This document shows, in pieces, positions 14,421-23,020 of a stretch of DNA of 64,000 bases (position 1 is its first letter; each line of letters starts with the position of its first letter). Below the pieces are notes generated by a model. That model worked only from the letters and a program-made list of their open reading frames with translations, ran no database searches and had not been told where the DNA came from. The DNA comes from Deltaproteobacteria bacterium HGW-Deltaproteobacteria-2. GTDB lineage: Bacteria > Desulfobacterota > Syntrophia > Syntrophales > Smithellaceae. The translations under genes were made by a program, and so were the position numbers. Location of the stretch: positions 499,901 through 563,900 of the forward strand of contig PHBC01000001.1 in assembly GCA_002840505.1 (NCBI GenBank), read 5' to 3'.

Positions 14421-16877
14421 TCACTCCACCCAGTTAATCTTCGGAAATTCGCGGTCCACGGGTTTATCAACCTGCACCGCGGGATAGCCGAGGGTAATAA
14501 CTATGGACACCGAGCTATAAGGCCACGCGAGTCCCAGTTTTTTACCGAACTTCATTTTGGTTATAGGATCAAGGTTCAGCGCATTGGCCACGAATCCTAC
14601 ATAGCAGGTTCCCAACCCCAGTGAATGTGCCGCCAGCACCATGTTTTGTCCCAGGATGCCCATACCGAGCTCCGGTTCGGAGATGTGCAGACTATGTTTC
14701 AAAAGGAATATGGCCACCGGTGCGTGGAACATGCAGTGTGCCATTCCTTCGCCGAACCTGGGCGCCAGCGAACCCTGTATCGCCGCCATTGGCCTCTGAT
14801 CGATAGAATTCGGTTTGATGAAGGCCAGAGCTTTTTTCAGTATTGTTCTGCCCAACCCCCTGCCCTGATAGAGCTTGGTGAAGATGGCGAGGAACTTAAG
14901 CGAGGAATCGGAAAGATCTTGCAGAAGCTTCCTGTCCGTAACTACCACAAATTTCCATCCCTGGCAGTTGCCCGCCGATGGCGCAAACCTGCCCGCTTCA
15001 ATGACCCGGCTGATGAGTTCTTTCGGCACAGGTTGATCTTTGTACACGCGCACTGAGCGCCGACTGTACAGCACCTTTTCCACACCGGTGAGTTTATCTC
15101 CTATCTCGCTCAAAGGAACAGGTTTATCCAGTTGAAGCGGATTGGGGAATCCCTGACCAACCTCTGGATAATCGAAGTCATAGGCAAATCTACCTTCTTC
15201 CACATTGTAGAAATGAGGAAAAACCAGGGCTTCCTGCGGGCAGACTGCTTGACAATCGTGGCAGGCAATGCAGATCTTGCCGAAATATTGCACCCCGGCA
15301 AAATTCGGCTCGTTCAAACCGCAACCGAGGCATCTCTTTGGTTCAGCCGATACCTGGTTGCCATTCAACGTGGTACAAACCTCCGTATCAGGCTGACTGA
15401 GTCTTTGTTTTACCGGAATGTCCGTGGATTCGCTTCGCTCTTCCTTTTTAATTTCAGGAAAAGGAACACCTGTGTAGTCGATCTCTTTCACTAGAGGCAC
15501 TGTTGCCTCCTTGCCCTTGATGAAGGCATCGATGGCCAGCGCAGCTTTTTTTCCCGCGCCGACGGCCTCGGAAACCAAGCCCGGCCCCTGTGCTGCGTCA
15601 CCTCCCGCGAAGACTCCCTTCTCGTTCGTATTCCCCATGATGCCGGACGTAAGCCAGGATGAGCCGAGCAGGCGTTCAAAACCTTCTGATTTAAGGTTCT
15701 GACCCACGGCAATAATGAGAGCATCAAATGCAATGTCAAACTCACTTCCTTGGACAGGGACAGGTTTCCCTCGTCCCGATTCGTCCGGTTCTCCCAATTG
15801 CATTCGCTGGCAGATCGCCTTCCACGCCGCGCCGTCTTTCGATATTTGTACGGGAGCGCACAGAAACTCAATTTTTACGCCTTCCTGCCGGGCTGCCTCC
15901 ACTTCTGTTTGATGTGCGGGCATCTCAGCAATGGTCCGGCGATAGAGGATGGTCACCTCTGAACCCATGCGGCGTGCCGTTCGCGCTGCATCAATAGCTG
16001 TATTACCGCCGCCAACGACAATGACTTTTCCCCCCAACTTGAGGGGTTGGTTCTTCTTTACAGACCTCAAAAAATCCAGCCCTGGATAAACGCTTGCCTC
16101 CTTGTCCCATCCAAAACTCACAGAACTACTGTTCTGAGCACCCGGGGCCAGATAGACAGCGTTGAAATTCTTTTTCAAATCGTCGAGCGTTATATCTTTT
16201 CCGATGGCGACGTTGAGCTTCATGGTAATGCCCATATCGATGATTCGCTTCATCTCCTTGTCCACCACCGATTCGGGCAGACGATATTGCGGAATCGCCC
16301 AGGTGAGCATGCCCCCCGGTTTTGATCCCGACTCATACACGGTAACCTGATACCCTAGCCGGGCAAGCTGGTATGCGCACGACATCCCCGATGGACCGGA
16401 CCCCACCACCGCAATTTTCTCACCGAGCACCTTGGCCGGCCTTGCAAAGGATAGCCCCTTGTCGATGGCGTAATCCCCGATAAATCGCTCCATGCCGTGG
16501 ATGTTGAGTGCCGCATCCACACCACGCCGGTTACAGGAATTCTCGCAAGGGTGCGGGCAGACCCTTCCGGTAACAGCCGGCATCGGGTTCGTCTCCGTGA
16601 TTGTTCTCCATGCATCTTCATAAGAGCCTTCCTTGGAAAGGAGTTGCATGTACCACCTGATATCTATTCCTGCCGGGCAATTGTACTGACACGCCGCCTG
16701 CTGCCTCTGCGAAGGTTCTTTCCGCGGAACCATTTCAATGGATTGGACTGGACATTGTTTGACGCAGACGCTGCATCCAACGCACTTGTCTCTGTCAACC
16801 TCGATGCCGAACGGTTTTGTTGAAACCGGCGGATCACTAACATACTTGAACTTGCTTGGTTTAAAAGACCCGGACAT
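14421..16877 (-). CDS. four-part fusion: ferredoxin, GltD-like NAD(P)H oxidoreductase, ferredoxin, nitroreductase
   Basis: An 818-residue redox fusion. In order: a 4Fe-4S motif C-V-G-C-S-V-C-V-K-Q-C-P (about 30-45); a GltD/DPYD-type N-terminal cluster domain (C-Q-Y-N-C-P-A-G); a pyridine-nucleotide oxidoreductase with FAD site G-S-G-P-S-G-M (about 160) and NAD(P) site V-V-G-G-G-N-T-A (about 285); a Cys-rich ferredoxin-like stretch (C-L-G-C-G, then C-I-A-C-H-D-C-Q-A-V-C-P, about 515-555); and a C-terminal FMN nitroreductase domain (Y-S-R-R-S-V-R-V-Y, then F-A-P-S-A-G-N-C-Q). The ATG at 16877 is chosen for GAGGGGG 8 nt upstream. It likely links NAD(P)H, Fe-S and flavin pools to the acyl-CoA dehydrogenases around it. 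The partner reaction is unknown. Confidence 0.8.
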   Translation of the reverse strand: MSGSFKPSKFKYVSDPPVSTKPFGIEVDRDKCVGCSVCVKQCPVQSIEMVPRKEPSQRQQAACQYNCPAGIDIRWYMQLLSKEGSYEDAWRTITETNPMPAVTGRVCPHPCENSCNRRGVDAALNIHGMERFIGDYAIDKGLSFARPAKVLGEKIAVVGSGPSGMSCAYQLARLGYQVTVYESGSKPGGMLTWAIPQYRLPESVVDKEMKRIIDMGITMKLNVAIGKDITLDDLKKNFNAVYLAPGAQNSSSVSFGWDKEASVYPGLDFLRSVKKNQPLKLGGKVIVVGGGNTAIDAARTARRMGSEVTILYRRTIAEMPAHQTEVEAARQEGVKIEFLCAPVQISKDGAAWKAICQRMQLGEPDESGRGKPVPVQGSEFDIAFDALIIAVGQNLKSEGFERLLGSSWLTSGIMGNTNEKGVFAGGDAAQGPGLVSEAVGAGKKAALAIDAFIKGKEATVPLVKEIDYTGVPFPEIKKEERSESTDIPVKQRLSQPDTEVCTTLNGNQVSAEPKRCLGCGLNEPNFAGVQYFGKICIACHDCQAVCPQEALVFPHFYNVEEGRFAYDFDYPEVGQGFPNPLQLDKPVPLSEIGDKLTGVEKVLYSRRSVRVYKDQPVPKELISRVIEAGRFAPSAGNCQGWKFVVVTDRKLLQDLSDSSLKFLAIFTKLYQGRGLGRTILKKALAFIKPNSIDQRPMAAIQGSLAPRFGEGMAHCMFHAPVAIFLLKHSLHISEPELGMGILGQNMVLAAHSLGLGTCYVGFVANALNLDPITKMKFGKKLGLAWPYSSVSIVITLGYPAVQVDKPVDREFPKINWVE

Positions 16878-17074
16878 ACCCAACACCCCCTCTTTTGAAT
16901 TTTTTCCTTACGTAAGTATTTTTGTGAGATTTTTTATTTATCGTACTGCATCCTGCCTCAATAATGCAGATTCCCAGATCTTTTCCTACCTATCGTGGAA
17001 GAAGCAGCTTCCCATCACAGCAGGGATATAACCTAAGCGGCCTCTTGTACAGGTTTGAGCAGACTGGAAATGTC

Positions 17075-18313
17075 TCAAACTTTCTCGAATAGGTGTATGG
17101 TCATAGAAGCCTCTTCTACGCCGAGGTTTCCTCCGCCGTTTTCCGTGAGGGCAATACGTGCACCCTCGACCTGACGATTTCCTGCCTCACCTCTGAGTTG
17201 GGTAACAACTTCGTGAATCTGGGAAAGGCCGGACGCACCAATGGGGTGTCCTTTGCATTCAAGTCCGCCGCTCGTATTCACGGGCAGTTTGCCGCCAAGC
17301 GTTGTGGCTCCTGATTCTGCAAAATGTCCGCCTTCGCCCGGCGCGCAAAATCCCATGCATTCGCACTGATGCAGTTCCCCGTAGGATGTAGCATCATGAA
17401 GTTCGGCCAGGTCAATGTCTTGAGGTCCTATTCCCGCTATTTCGTAAGCCTTTTTGGAAAGTCTCTCGCCGATATCCTCACCGTCAATATCACGATGGGT
17501 CGCCGATCCGAGCACGGAGGCCCTGATTTTCACCGGCCTTGCGATTTTAAGTTTCCGCAGATATCTATCCGAGCAGAGAATGGCAGCAGCAGCTCCATCT
17601 CCCACAGGCGCACACATGGGAACTGTGAGGGGATAGGTCACCGGTCGGGCATTCATGACTTCGTCAACGGTCATTGTTTCCTGAAACTGGGAATAAGGAT
17701 TGAGAGATCCGTGCAGATGATTTTTGGAGCAAATCACGGCAAGCTGTTTTTTTGTGGACCCGTATTTTTTCATGTGCCACCGCGCTCCCATGGCATAAGC
17801 ATCCATGAAGATGCTTCTCCCTTCTCCGGGAGGAGTCTCTCCCTCGGGCAGTTTAAAGTCCAATATCTTGTTGAGATCCATCAGCATGTTGATGTGTTTT
17901 TCAAAGTTCTCCACATCCATGCACGTGGCGTATGCGCTCAAGGAAAGAGCCTTGTTTTGATTGCTGATCTTTTCCGAGCCAAGCGCCAGTACTACATCAT
18001 ACATACCGGAAAGGATGGCGGTATACCCCAAGTGGAAGGCCGTGGAACCACCCGCACAGGCATTTTCACAATTCACGATGGGTATGCCCTTAAATCCCGA
18101 ATCCCAGAGCATAACCTCGCCACGGATGGAATGCTGGTTGGAAAACATACCCCAGAAGGAATTGGCCACATAGGCAGCCTGTAGATCTTCTATTCCTAAC
18201 GCGGCATCGGCCAGAGTCGCGTTCAGAGCATCTTTGGCCATCCCTCTTACAGACCCGTCGAGGTACTTGCCGAACCTTATCATACCGACACCGATTACAT
18301 ATACATTGTCCAT
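17075..18313 (-). CDS. thiolase family protein (SCP-x-like acetyl-CoA acyltransferase)
   Basis: A 412-residue thiolase, catalysing thiolytic cleavage (or condensation) of a beta-ketoacyl-CoA. Seen: the nucleophilic Cys in N-C-E-N-A-C-A-G-G-S (about residues 85-94), and the catalytic His in C-K-G-H-P-I-G-A-S-G. The usual C-terminal C-x-G loop is replaced by T-E-N-G-G-G, as in the SCP-x/lipid-transfer branch. AGAGGAG lies 6 nt before the ATG. It is the second gene after the CoA ligase. A 188-nt gap to the next gene shows no recognisable feature. Confidence 0.85.
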   Translation of the reverse strand: MDNVYVIGVGMIRFGKYLDGSVRGMAKDALNATLADAALGIEDLQAAYVANSFWGMFSNQHSIRGEVMLWDSGFKGIPIVNCENACAGGSTAFHLGYTAILSGMYDVVLALGSEKISNQNKALSLSAYATCMDVENFEKHINMLMDLNKILDFKLPEGETPPGEGRSIFMDAYAMGARWHMKKYGSTKKQLAVICSKNHLHGSLNPYSQFQETMTVDEVMNARPVTYPLTVPMCAPVGDGAAAAILCSDRYLRKLKIARPVKIRASVLGSATHRDIDGEDIGERLSKKAYEIAGIGPQDIDLAELHDATSYGELHQCECMGFCAPGEGGHFAESGATTLGGKLPVNTSGGLECKGHPIGASGLSQIHEVVTQLRGEAGNRQVEGARIALTENGGGNLGVEEASMTIHLFEKV

Positions 18314-18428
18314 CTGTATCTCCTCTTTATTTTTTATGAAATCTTGTTGATGCTAATTTCATGTCTACAGCCTTGAGCGTCTGAAATGAGCCATGACATA
18401 CACTCCATATTTCGGGCTGATACATTTT

Positions 18429-20027
18429 CTAAAATGCGAAGACATTGCTTGCGTCCATGCGGAACTCGTCTCGCAATACGCGATCCAGATTCTTCTCGGA
18501 AGCAGTTTTGGGTATCTCGTCCACGATTTGAAGATACTGTGGTATATAGCCTTTTTCCAAGGTTTTGGAGAGTTCTTTCGCGATAATCGCCACATCGAGT
18601 TTTGTACCCGGAACGGGTACAACAGCGGCGACGATGTCGCTCTCACCCGGCGCCCCCGATTCAGCCGGTATGCCGTACACGCAGACATCACTCACGTAGC
18701 CGAGATCCGCTATTGCTTTCTCCACATACTCGGGCAAGATAAAGTCACCTTGACGCCTTAAGCCCCCGCCTTTGCGGAAATCGAAGAACAGCCACCCATT
18801 CTCGTCTTTGTGGCACATGTCACCGGTGCGGAGTATGCCGCCGCGGGTTTTGTCTTCGGAAGCCTTCTTTTTACCAAGATACTCCACTTCCACTTTACCC
18901 TGCTTCTGGGACACGACCAGCTCGCCGATTTCTCCAGGGGCACATTCAGAATCATCATCGTGTACCACTTTCATCTCCATGACTCCTTCAATAGGTTTGC
19001 CGAATGAACCAATGGGACCTTCACCCGGAGGATTGTGCGCAAAGCCACCCTCCACGGCACCGTACCATTCATGAATCTTCACGTTGAAACGCTTCTCGAA
19101 ATCCTCCCAGATGCTCCTGGGTGTTCCTGCGCTCAGGACCTTACGCACCGGGTTGTCGGCATCGTCCGGCCTTCTGGGCTCGCTATAGATGCCCATCATC
19201 ATGCCACCCAAAAGCGAAAAGGTAGTGCAACCGTGCTTCCTGCAGATGTCCCAGAGCCTACTCTTTGTGAATTTGCGGCTGATGACCGACGGAATATTTA
19301 ACATTAGAGAAGGTATCAGAGTAACGGATTGCGCATTGCCATGGGTGAGCGAGAGTCCGGTGTAGAGCTTATCATCCGGGGTATATTGCCAGATAAGCTG
19401 GGCAAGCATGATAAACATGGGCAGCCGATGCGCCTTAACCACAACTCCCTTGGGATCGCCTGTAGTACCCGAAGTATAGATGACCTCGAAAGGTACGTTG
19501 ATCTCCCGGTTCAAATTATCTGGAAGACCGACCTCGGGACCATCAAGGATCTCGTTTAGAGAGGGGTAATTACTCATTGCAGGTTTTTTGAAACCCTCTT
19601 TGTGCAATACTCCTATTACTTTGACGTCCTTTAGCTCGTTCAGGACATTATTCACATCGTCGTTGAACTCGCTGGAGTAGATGATGCCTTTCGAATTGGA
19701 ATCCTTGATCTGGTAGTTGAGCTTGCTCCCTTTGGACCGCGGATCGATTGGTACGACGACAGCACCGGTCATGGACCCGGCAAGCATGGTATAAATAAAT
19801 TCAGGGTGATTGCGCATAACCAGACTGAAGCGGTCTCCCTTACCGATGCCTGCAGCCTCAAGGGCTTTCGCAACTTTGCACCCGTTCAGGAAAATGTCTT
19901 TGTAAGTTACCACCTCGTCCGCCAGGCTATCGCCGTTTTCGAAAGTAACAACAGGAAAGTCCGGCATCTGCTCGCACTTTGCCTGTATTTCATCGCAAAG
20001 TAATCCTTGTACATATTCTTTCGGCAT
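18429..20027 (-). CDS. AMP-forming acyl-CoA synthetase (CaiC-like)
   Basis: A 532-residue adenylate-forming ligase that activates a carboxylic acid with ATP and CoA. Seen: P-loop-like Y-T-S-G-T-T-G-D-P-K-G (about residues 175-185), E-W-Y-G-A-V-E-G motif, and the hinge region with R-T-G-D-M. The C-terminal catalytic Lys context (K-T-A-S-E-K-N-L-D) is present near the end. It resembles crotonobetaine/carnitine CoA ligases. AAGGAGG precedes the ATG. It is the first gene of a leftward operon, divergent from an AraC-type regulator that probably controls it. The substrate is unknown. Confidence 0.88.
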   Translation of the reverse strand: MPKEYVQGLLCDEIQAKCEQMPDFPVVTFENGDSLADEVVTYKDIFLNGCKVAKALEAAGIGKGDRFSLVMRNHPEFIYTMLAGSMTGAVVVPIDPRSKGSKLNYQIKDSNSKGIIYSSEFNDDVNNVLNELKDVKVIGVLHKEGFKKPAMSNYPSLNEILDGPEVGLPDNLNREINVPFEVIYTSGTTGDPKGVVVKAHRLPMFIMLAQLIWQYTPDDKLYTGLSLTHGNAQSVTLIPSLMLNIPSVISRKFTKSRLWDICRKHGCTTFSLLGGMMMGIYSEPRRPDDADNPVRKVLSAGTPRSIWEDFEKRFNVKIHEWYGAVEGGFAHNPPGEGPIGSFGKPIEGVMEMKVVHDDDSECAPGEIGELVVSQKQGKVEVEYLGKKKASEDKTRGGILRTGDMCHKDENGWLFFDFRKGGGLRRQGDFILPEYVEKAIADLGYVSDVCVYGIPAESGAPGESDIVAAVVPVPGTKLDVAIIAKELSKTLEKGYIPQYLQIVDEIPKTASEKNLDRVLRDEFRMDASNVFAF

Positions 20028-20460
20028 AGCTCCTCCTTGTGATATTGCCTTATTTTTCTGTTGATGCTAGAGTAGCAAGCAAGGTTACTTAAAACAATAT
20101 TATGAGAGGTCAATTCAATTGTGAGTTGCGGTCAGTGAGACAGGTGCTGTCCGGATATTTCATAATTCTTTTTGAATATTGGGTATAATAATCGAATATT
20201 AGAAAGATTTTCAGACAGATGCATTATGACGAAACATCATGGTACGGCTAAAAATAATTGACTAATGGCCACTAACCACAATGTATATGGCCTTAAATCA
20301 TATTCGATCTTGTTCAAATAGACGGTATATTGATTATCAATGAACAGAAAGAAGGTGTCAGTGCAATTTAATCTTCCAATGTGTGATTAAACTGTATCAA
20401 GAGTCTTTCAACGTCTCTCTAAGATTGTTCAAGCGAAATAGAAGGCATGGTCAGTACGTT
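20028..20460. promoter_or_regulatory. divergent control region between CoA ligase and AraC-type genes
   Basis: A 433-bp region with no gene. For the leftward operon a weak promoter can be drawn (TTGACC, 16 nt, TAAGTA, near 20116-20089), as expected if an activator is needed. A perfect palindrome ATTGAT-T-ATCAAT (20329-20341) lies upstream of the regulator. Both are candidate regulator sites only. Confidence 0.35.
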
Positions 20461-21513
20461 ATGAATAAAGCTCCCGATCTTGGCAAGATTCATCTCAAGT
20501 CAACGGATCGTCTAAATCTTAAGCGATCTATCTACAGCATAAGAATACTTGCCGAGTATGCAAAGAAATTCAATGTTTCCGCTGAGGTTCTTCTATACGG
20601 CAGCAAGATTAGTGCTGATGATTTGACGGATCCTGAAATATCCATCACTCCCGAAGAGGAGCTGAAGCTCTTCAGAAGAGCTATTGCCCTGATTCCCGAC
20701 CCGAAGATCGGATTGGAAATAGGCAAACTGCACAATGTCAGCGCTATGAGCCGGGTGGCCATTCCAGCAATTTTCTGTGACACTTTTCTTGACGCAATCC
20801 GCATGGTATTCAAGTATATGGACCTCACGCAGACATATTGCCAATACGAGCTCATCGTAAAGGATAACGACGCGATCATGAGCTGCGAGGAACTTATTGT
20901 ATTCGGAGATCTGAGGCGATTTCTGTGCGAGCGCGATTTAGTGTCTGCCTATACTTTATGCTGCAATGCATTGGGCGCGCCTCTTGTTCTAAAAGAGATA
21001 ATGCTGACGTATGCACAGCCTGAATATGTCAATGCTTATCAGGATATTTTCAATTGCCCGGTTACATTCAACGCAAACAGGTATCAGGTGATTTTCGATA
21101 AAAGCTATTTGTCTAAACAATTACCCCTGGCCAATGCCCTGACCAGGGACACCTATGAAAAAGAGTGCAAGCGGGCTTATGCACACCTGCATGAACAGAA
21201 GTCCACTCTGGACAAAATACAACAGGAACTTTTGTTCCCTTATGAAGACCCCCCTTGCTTCGAAAAGCTGGCTCGCCGGCTGAACATGTCTACCCGAACC
21301 CTGAGACGTCACCTTGCTGTCGAGGGTATATCGTACAAAACCCTGTTGAATGAGTTCCGGAAGAAAAAGGCTCTTGAACTTATCTCCTCAACGAACACGC
21401 CGATAGAAAACATTGCTGCGGAACTGGGCTATAAAGACACAGCAAATTTTTACCATGCCTTTAAGAACTGGACAGGCACCACTCCCAGTAGCTATCGGAA
21501 GACAAAACTTTAA
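20461..21513 (+). CDS. AraC-family transcriptional regulator (arabinose-binding-like sensor domain)
   Basis: A 350-residue regulator. The N-terminal 200 residues match the ligand-sensing domain found in OruR-type AraC proteins (V-L-L-Y-G at the start, then an I-G-L-E-I-G-K segment). The C-terminal 100 residues carry two helix-turn-helix motifs (L-A-R-R-L-N-M-S-T-R-T-L-R-R-H-L, and I-A-A-E-L-G-Y-K-D-T-A-N-F-Y-H-A-F-K) ending T-P-S-S-Y-R. The ATG at 20461 is preferred over a GTG at 20383, which lacks a ribosome site and adds 26 unlikely residues; neither start is strong. It probably senses a substrate of the divergent acyl-CoA operon. Confidence 0.8.
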   Translation: MNKAPDLGKIHLKSTDRLNLKRSIYSIRILAEYAKKFNVSAEVLLYGSKISADDLTDPEISITPEEELKLFRRAIALIPDPKIGLEIGKLHNVSAMSRVAIPAIFCDTFLDAIRMVFKYMDLTQTYCQYELIVKDNDAIMSCEELIVFGDLRRFLCERDLVSAYTLCCNALGAPLVLKEIMLTYAQPEYVNAYQDIFNCPVTFNANRYQVIFDKSYLSKQLPLANALTRDTYEKECKRAYAHLHEQKSTLDKIQQELLFPYEDPPCFEKLARRLNMSTRTLRRHLAVEGISYKTLLNEFRKKKALELISSTNTPIENIAAELGYKDTANFYHAFKNWTGTTPSSYRKTKL

Positions 21514-21698
21514 AGTAATTTTTTTAAACTCGACGATAGCAAAAGAAAAGCAGGTCATAAATTTATTGCTTTTCGAAACGGCAGACAAGAGCAAAATTGT
21601 ACACTCTAGCTTATTTTCACGTTGCATTCTTCAAATGGTAATCCTCAATTCTAATGACTGCAAAATATTGAGGAATAGCAGATGTAACGTTCAATAAG

Positions 21699-21830
21699 TT
21701 ATTGGATCGTGAATTTAGTCAGGACTTCATCGGTTTAAACAAATTTCAATATTGATAAAATGGTAAATTTACGCATTTCCGACAAACTCTCCCGCGAAAA
21801 ACCGGGGTTCAACTCCCCGTGGGACTACCA
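21699..21830 (+). repeat. island-end repeat, second copy with T-arm/CCA segment (att-like)
   Basis: Copy of the unit at 3880-4021, without that copy's 10-bp duplication and with substitutions scattered through the AT-rich part. The last 31 bp (21800-21830) are identical in both and end exactly at CCA. The two copies are in the same orientation and about 17.8 kb apart, so they could bound an inserted island. Confidence 0.65.
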
Positions 21831-21893
21831 TAAAATGATTGGCATTAATTGATTATTTTACAACTTAGAGTTGGGTTCCTGGATAGGTGGATG

Positions 21894-21912
21894 GAGAGCG
21901 TTGCTCTCTTTT
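21894..21912 (+). terminator. terminator after the AraC-type gene
   Basis: A GAGAGC-GTT-GCTCTC hairpin followed by TTTT on the plus strand. It abuts the stop codon of the convergent small gene at 21911. Confidence 0.55.
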
Positions 21913-22114
21913 AACATATCTTGATTCCGCAGTCTTCTGTCGCAGCACCTGGATTCATCTCAGGAACTTCTCCGTCGCTTAGTACGATCTTATACCCACA
22001 CCTTGGGCATTTGCGGATCTCAACTGATCCGACAGTGTGTCACCCGCCCGTACCGACGAAGATATAATCGGTGTGATCCTTTTTCAATTTACAGTTTTTA
22101 CAAATCAATTCCAT
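21911..22114 (-). CDS. small zinc-ribbon protein with in-frame TGA (selenoprotein candidate)
   Basis: Reading from ATG 22114 to TAA 21911 gives 67 codons in one frame, interrupted only by TGA at 22042-22040 (codon 25, context T-G-G-TGA-H-T-V-G). On both sides the protein looks intact: C-K-N-C near the start, C-P-R-C-G in the middle and D-C-G-I-K-I-C at the end, i.e. paired cysteines as in zinc-ribbon or redox proteins. AGGTG lies 5 nt before the ATG and a near-consensus promoter lies upstream. A 6-bp stem-loop begins 9 nt after the TGA. Reading TGA as selenocysteine explains the conserved frame; a recent nonsense mutation is the alternative. The biochemical function is unknown. Confidence 0.6.
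22014..22031 (-). promoter_or_regulatory. bSECIS-like stem-loop after the in-frame TGA
   Basis: On the minus strand CGGATC (22031-22026) pairs with GATCCG (22019-22014) around the 6-nt loop AGTTGA, starting 9 nt after the TGA. Bacterial SECIS elements are short hairpins just 3' of UGA with a G early in the loop; here G is the second loop base. The spacing is at the short end. Confidence 0.4.
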
Positions 22115-22163
22115 GTTTTCACCTACAGGACTATAAAACAATTTTTTAACATATTGTGTTTTG

Positions 22164-22192
22164 ATTTTAAGAAGGCTGTCCTACCTTGTCAA
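22164..22192 (-). promoter_or_regulatory. promoter of the TGA-containing small gene
   Basis: Minus strand TTGACA (22192-22187), 17-nt spacer, TAAAAT (22169-22164). The leader is about 40 nt, with AGGTG before the ATG. Confidence 0.65.
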
Positions 22193-22311
22193 GGGATATT
22201 TTATATTAGAAGAGTTTTTATCAAACAATTCTGCGGTAACATTCAGGGGAAACTGTTCAGTAGCCAATATTTCCTTGATTTTGCCGATATTTATAAAGTA
22301 ATAAGATAACT

Positions 22312-23019
22312 ATGGATAAACTTTACATTGTTATGCCGGCCTATAACGAAGAGAACGTGATAGTCAATGTCGTGGATGAATGGCACAAAGTTATTGAAAA
22401 AATCGGGCATGATAGCAAACTGGTAATATTTAATGATGGAAGCAAAGATAATACATTAAGCGTTTTAGAAAACATCCGGAGTAAATATCCAGATCTGGTA
22501 GTGATTAGCAAAGAAAATACGGGACACGGGCCAACATGCATCTTTGCTTATAAATATGCCATTGCCGAAAATGCGGATTGGATTTTTCAAACAGATTCCG
22601 ATGGCCAAACAAGATCAAGCGATTTTTGGCATTTTTGGAAAAAACGGAATAGCTATGATTTTATTATTGGCTATCGCGTGAAACGCGGCGACGGATTGGC
22701 TCGACGGTTTATCTCGCAAACGCTTAAAGTAGTAATACTCATAATATTTAAGATTTTTGTGAAAGACGCCAACACACCTTTCCGTTTGATGAAAGTTGAA
22801 TGTTTACGTAAATACATACCGGCAATCCCCCGTGATTTTTTTCTTCCCAACACATTATTGTCGGTGATGATTACGAAAAATAAGGAAAATTTTTTCTGGC
22901 AAGAAATTACTTTTGCTCCGCGAACTTCCGGCATTTCAACTATTTCTTTGGCGAAAATCGGCAAACTGGGAACAACGCTGATAAAGCAATTATATAAATT
23001 GAGAAATGTAAAAACCTGA
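22312..23019 (+). CDS. family 2 glycosyltransferase (polyprenyl-phosphate sugar transferase type)
   Basis: A 235-residue GT-A enzyme. Seen: the N-terminal V-M-P-A-Y-N-E-E-N segment, F-N-D-G-S-K-D-N-T nucleotide-binding loop, and T-D-S-D-G-Q in place of the usual D-x-D. A hydrophobic helix near residues 140-155 suggests membrane association. It resembles dolichyl-phosphate mannose synthase-like transferases, which load a sugar on a lipid carrier for PMT-like membrane enzymes; several such enzymes are encoded nearby. The stop is 1 nt before the next start, so it is translated with the following radical SAM gene. Confidence 0.85.
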   Translation: MDKLYIVMPAYNEENVIVNVVDEWHKVIEKIGHDSKLVIFNDGSKDNTLSVLENIRSKYPDLVVISKENTGHGPTCIFAYKYAIAENADWIFQTDSDGQTRSSDFWHFWKKRNSYDFIIGYRVKRGDGLARRFISQTLKVVILIIFKIFVKDANTPFRLMKVECLRKYIPAIPRDFFLPNTLLSVMITKNKENFFWQEITFAPRTSGISTISLAKIGKLGTTLIKQLYKLRNVKT

Positions 23020-23020
23020 G

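Noticed and set aside
22037-22309. 90-residue plus-strand frame
   Set aside because: It lies opposite the small zinc-ribbon gene and its promoter, has no ribosome site, and reads as low-quality hydrophobic sequence.
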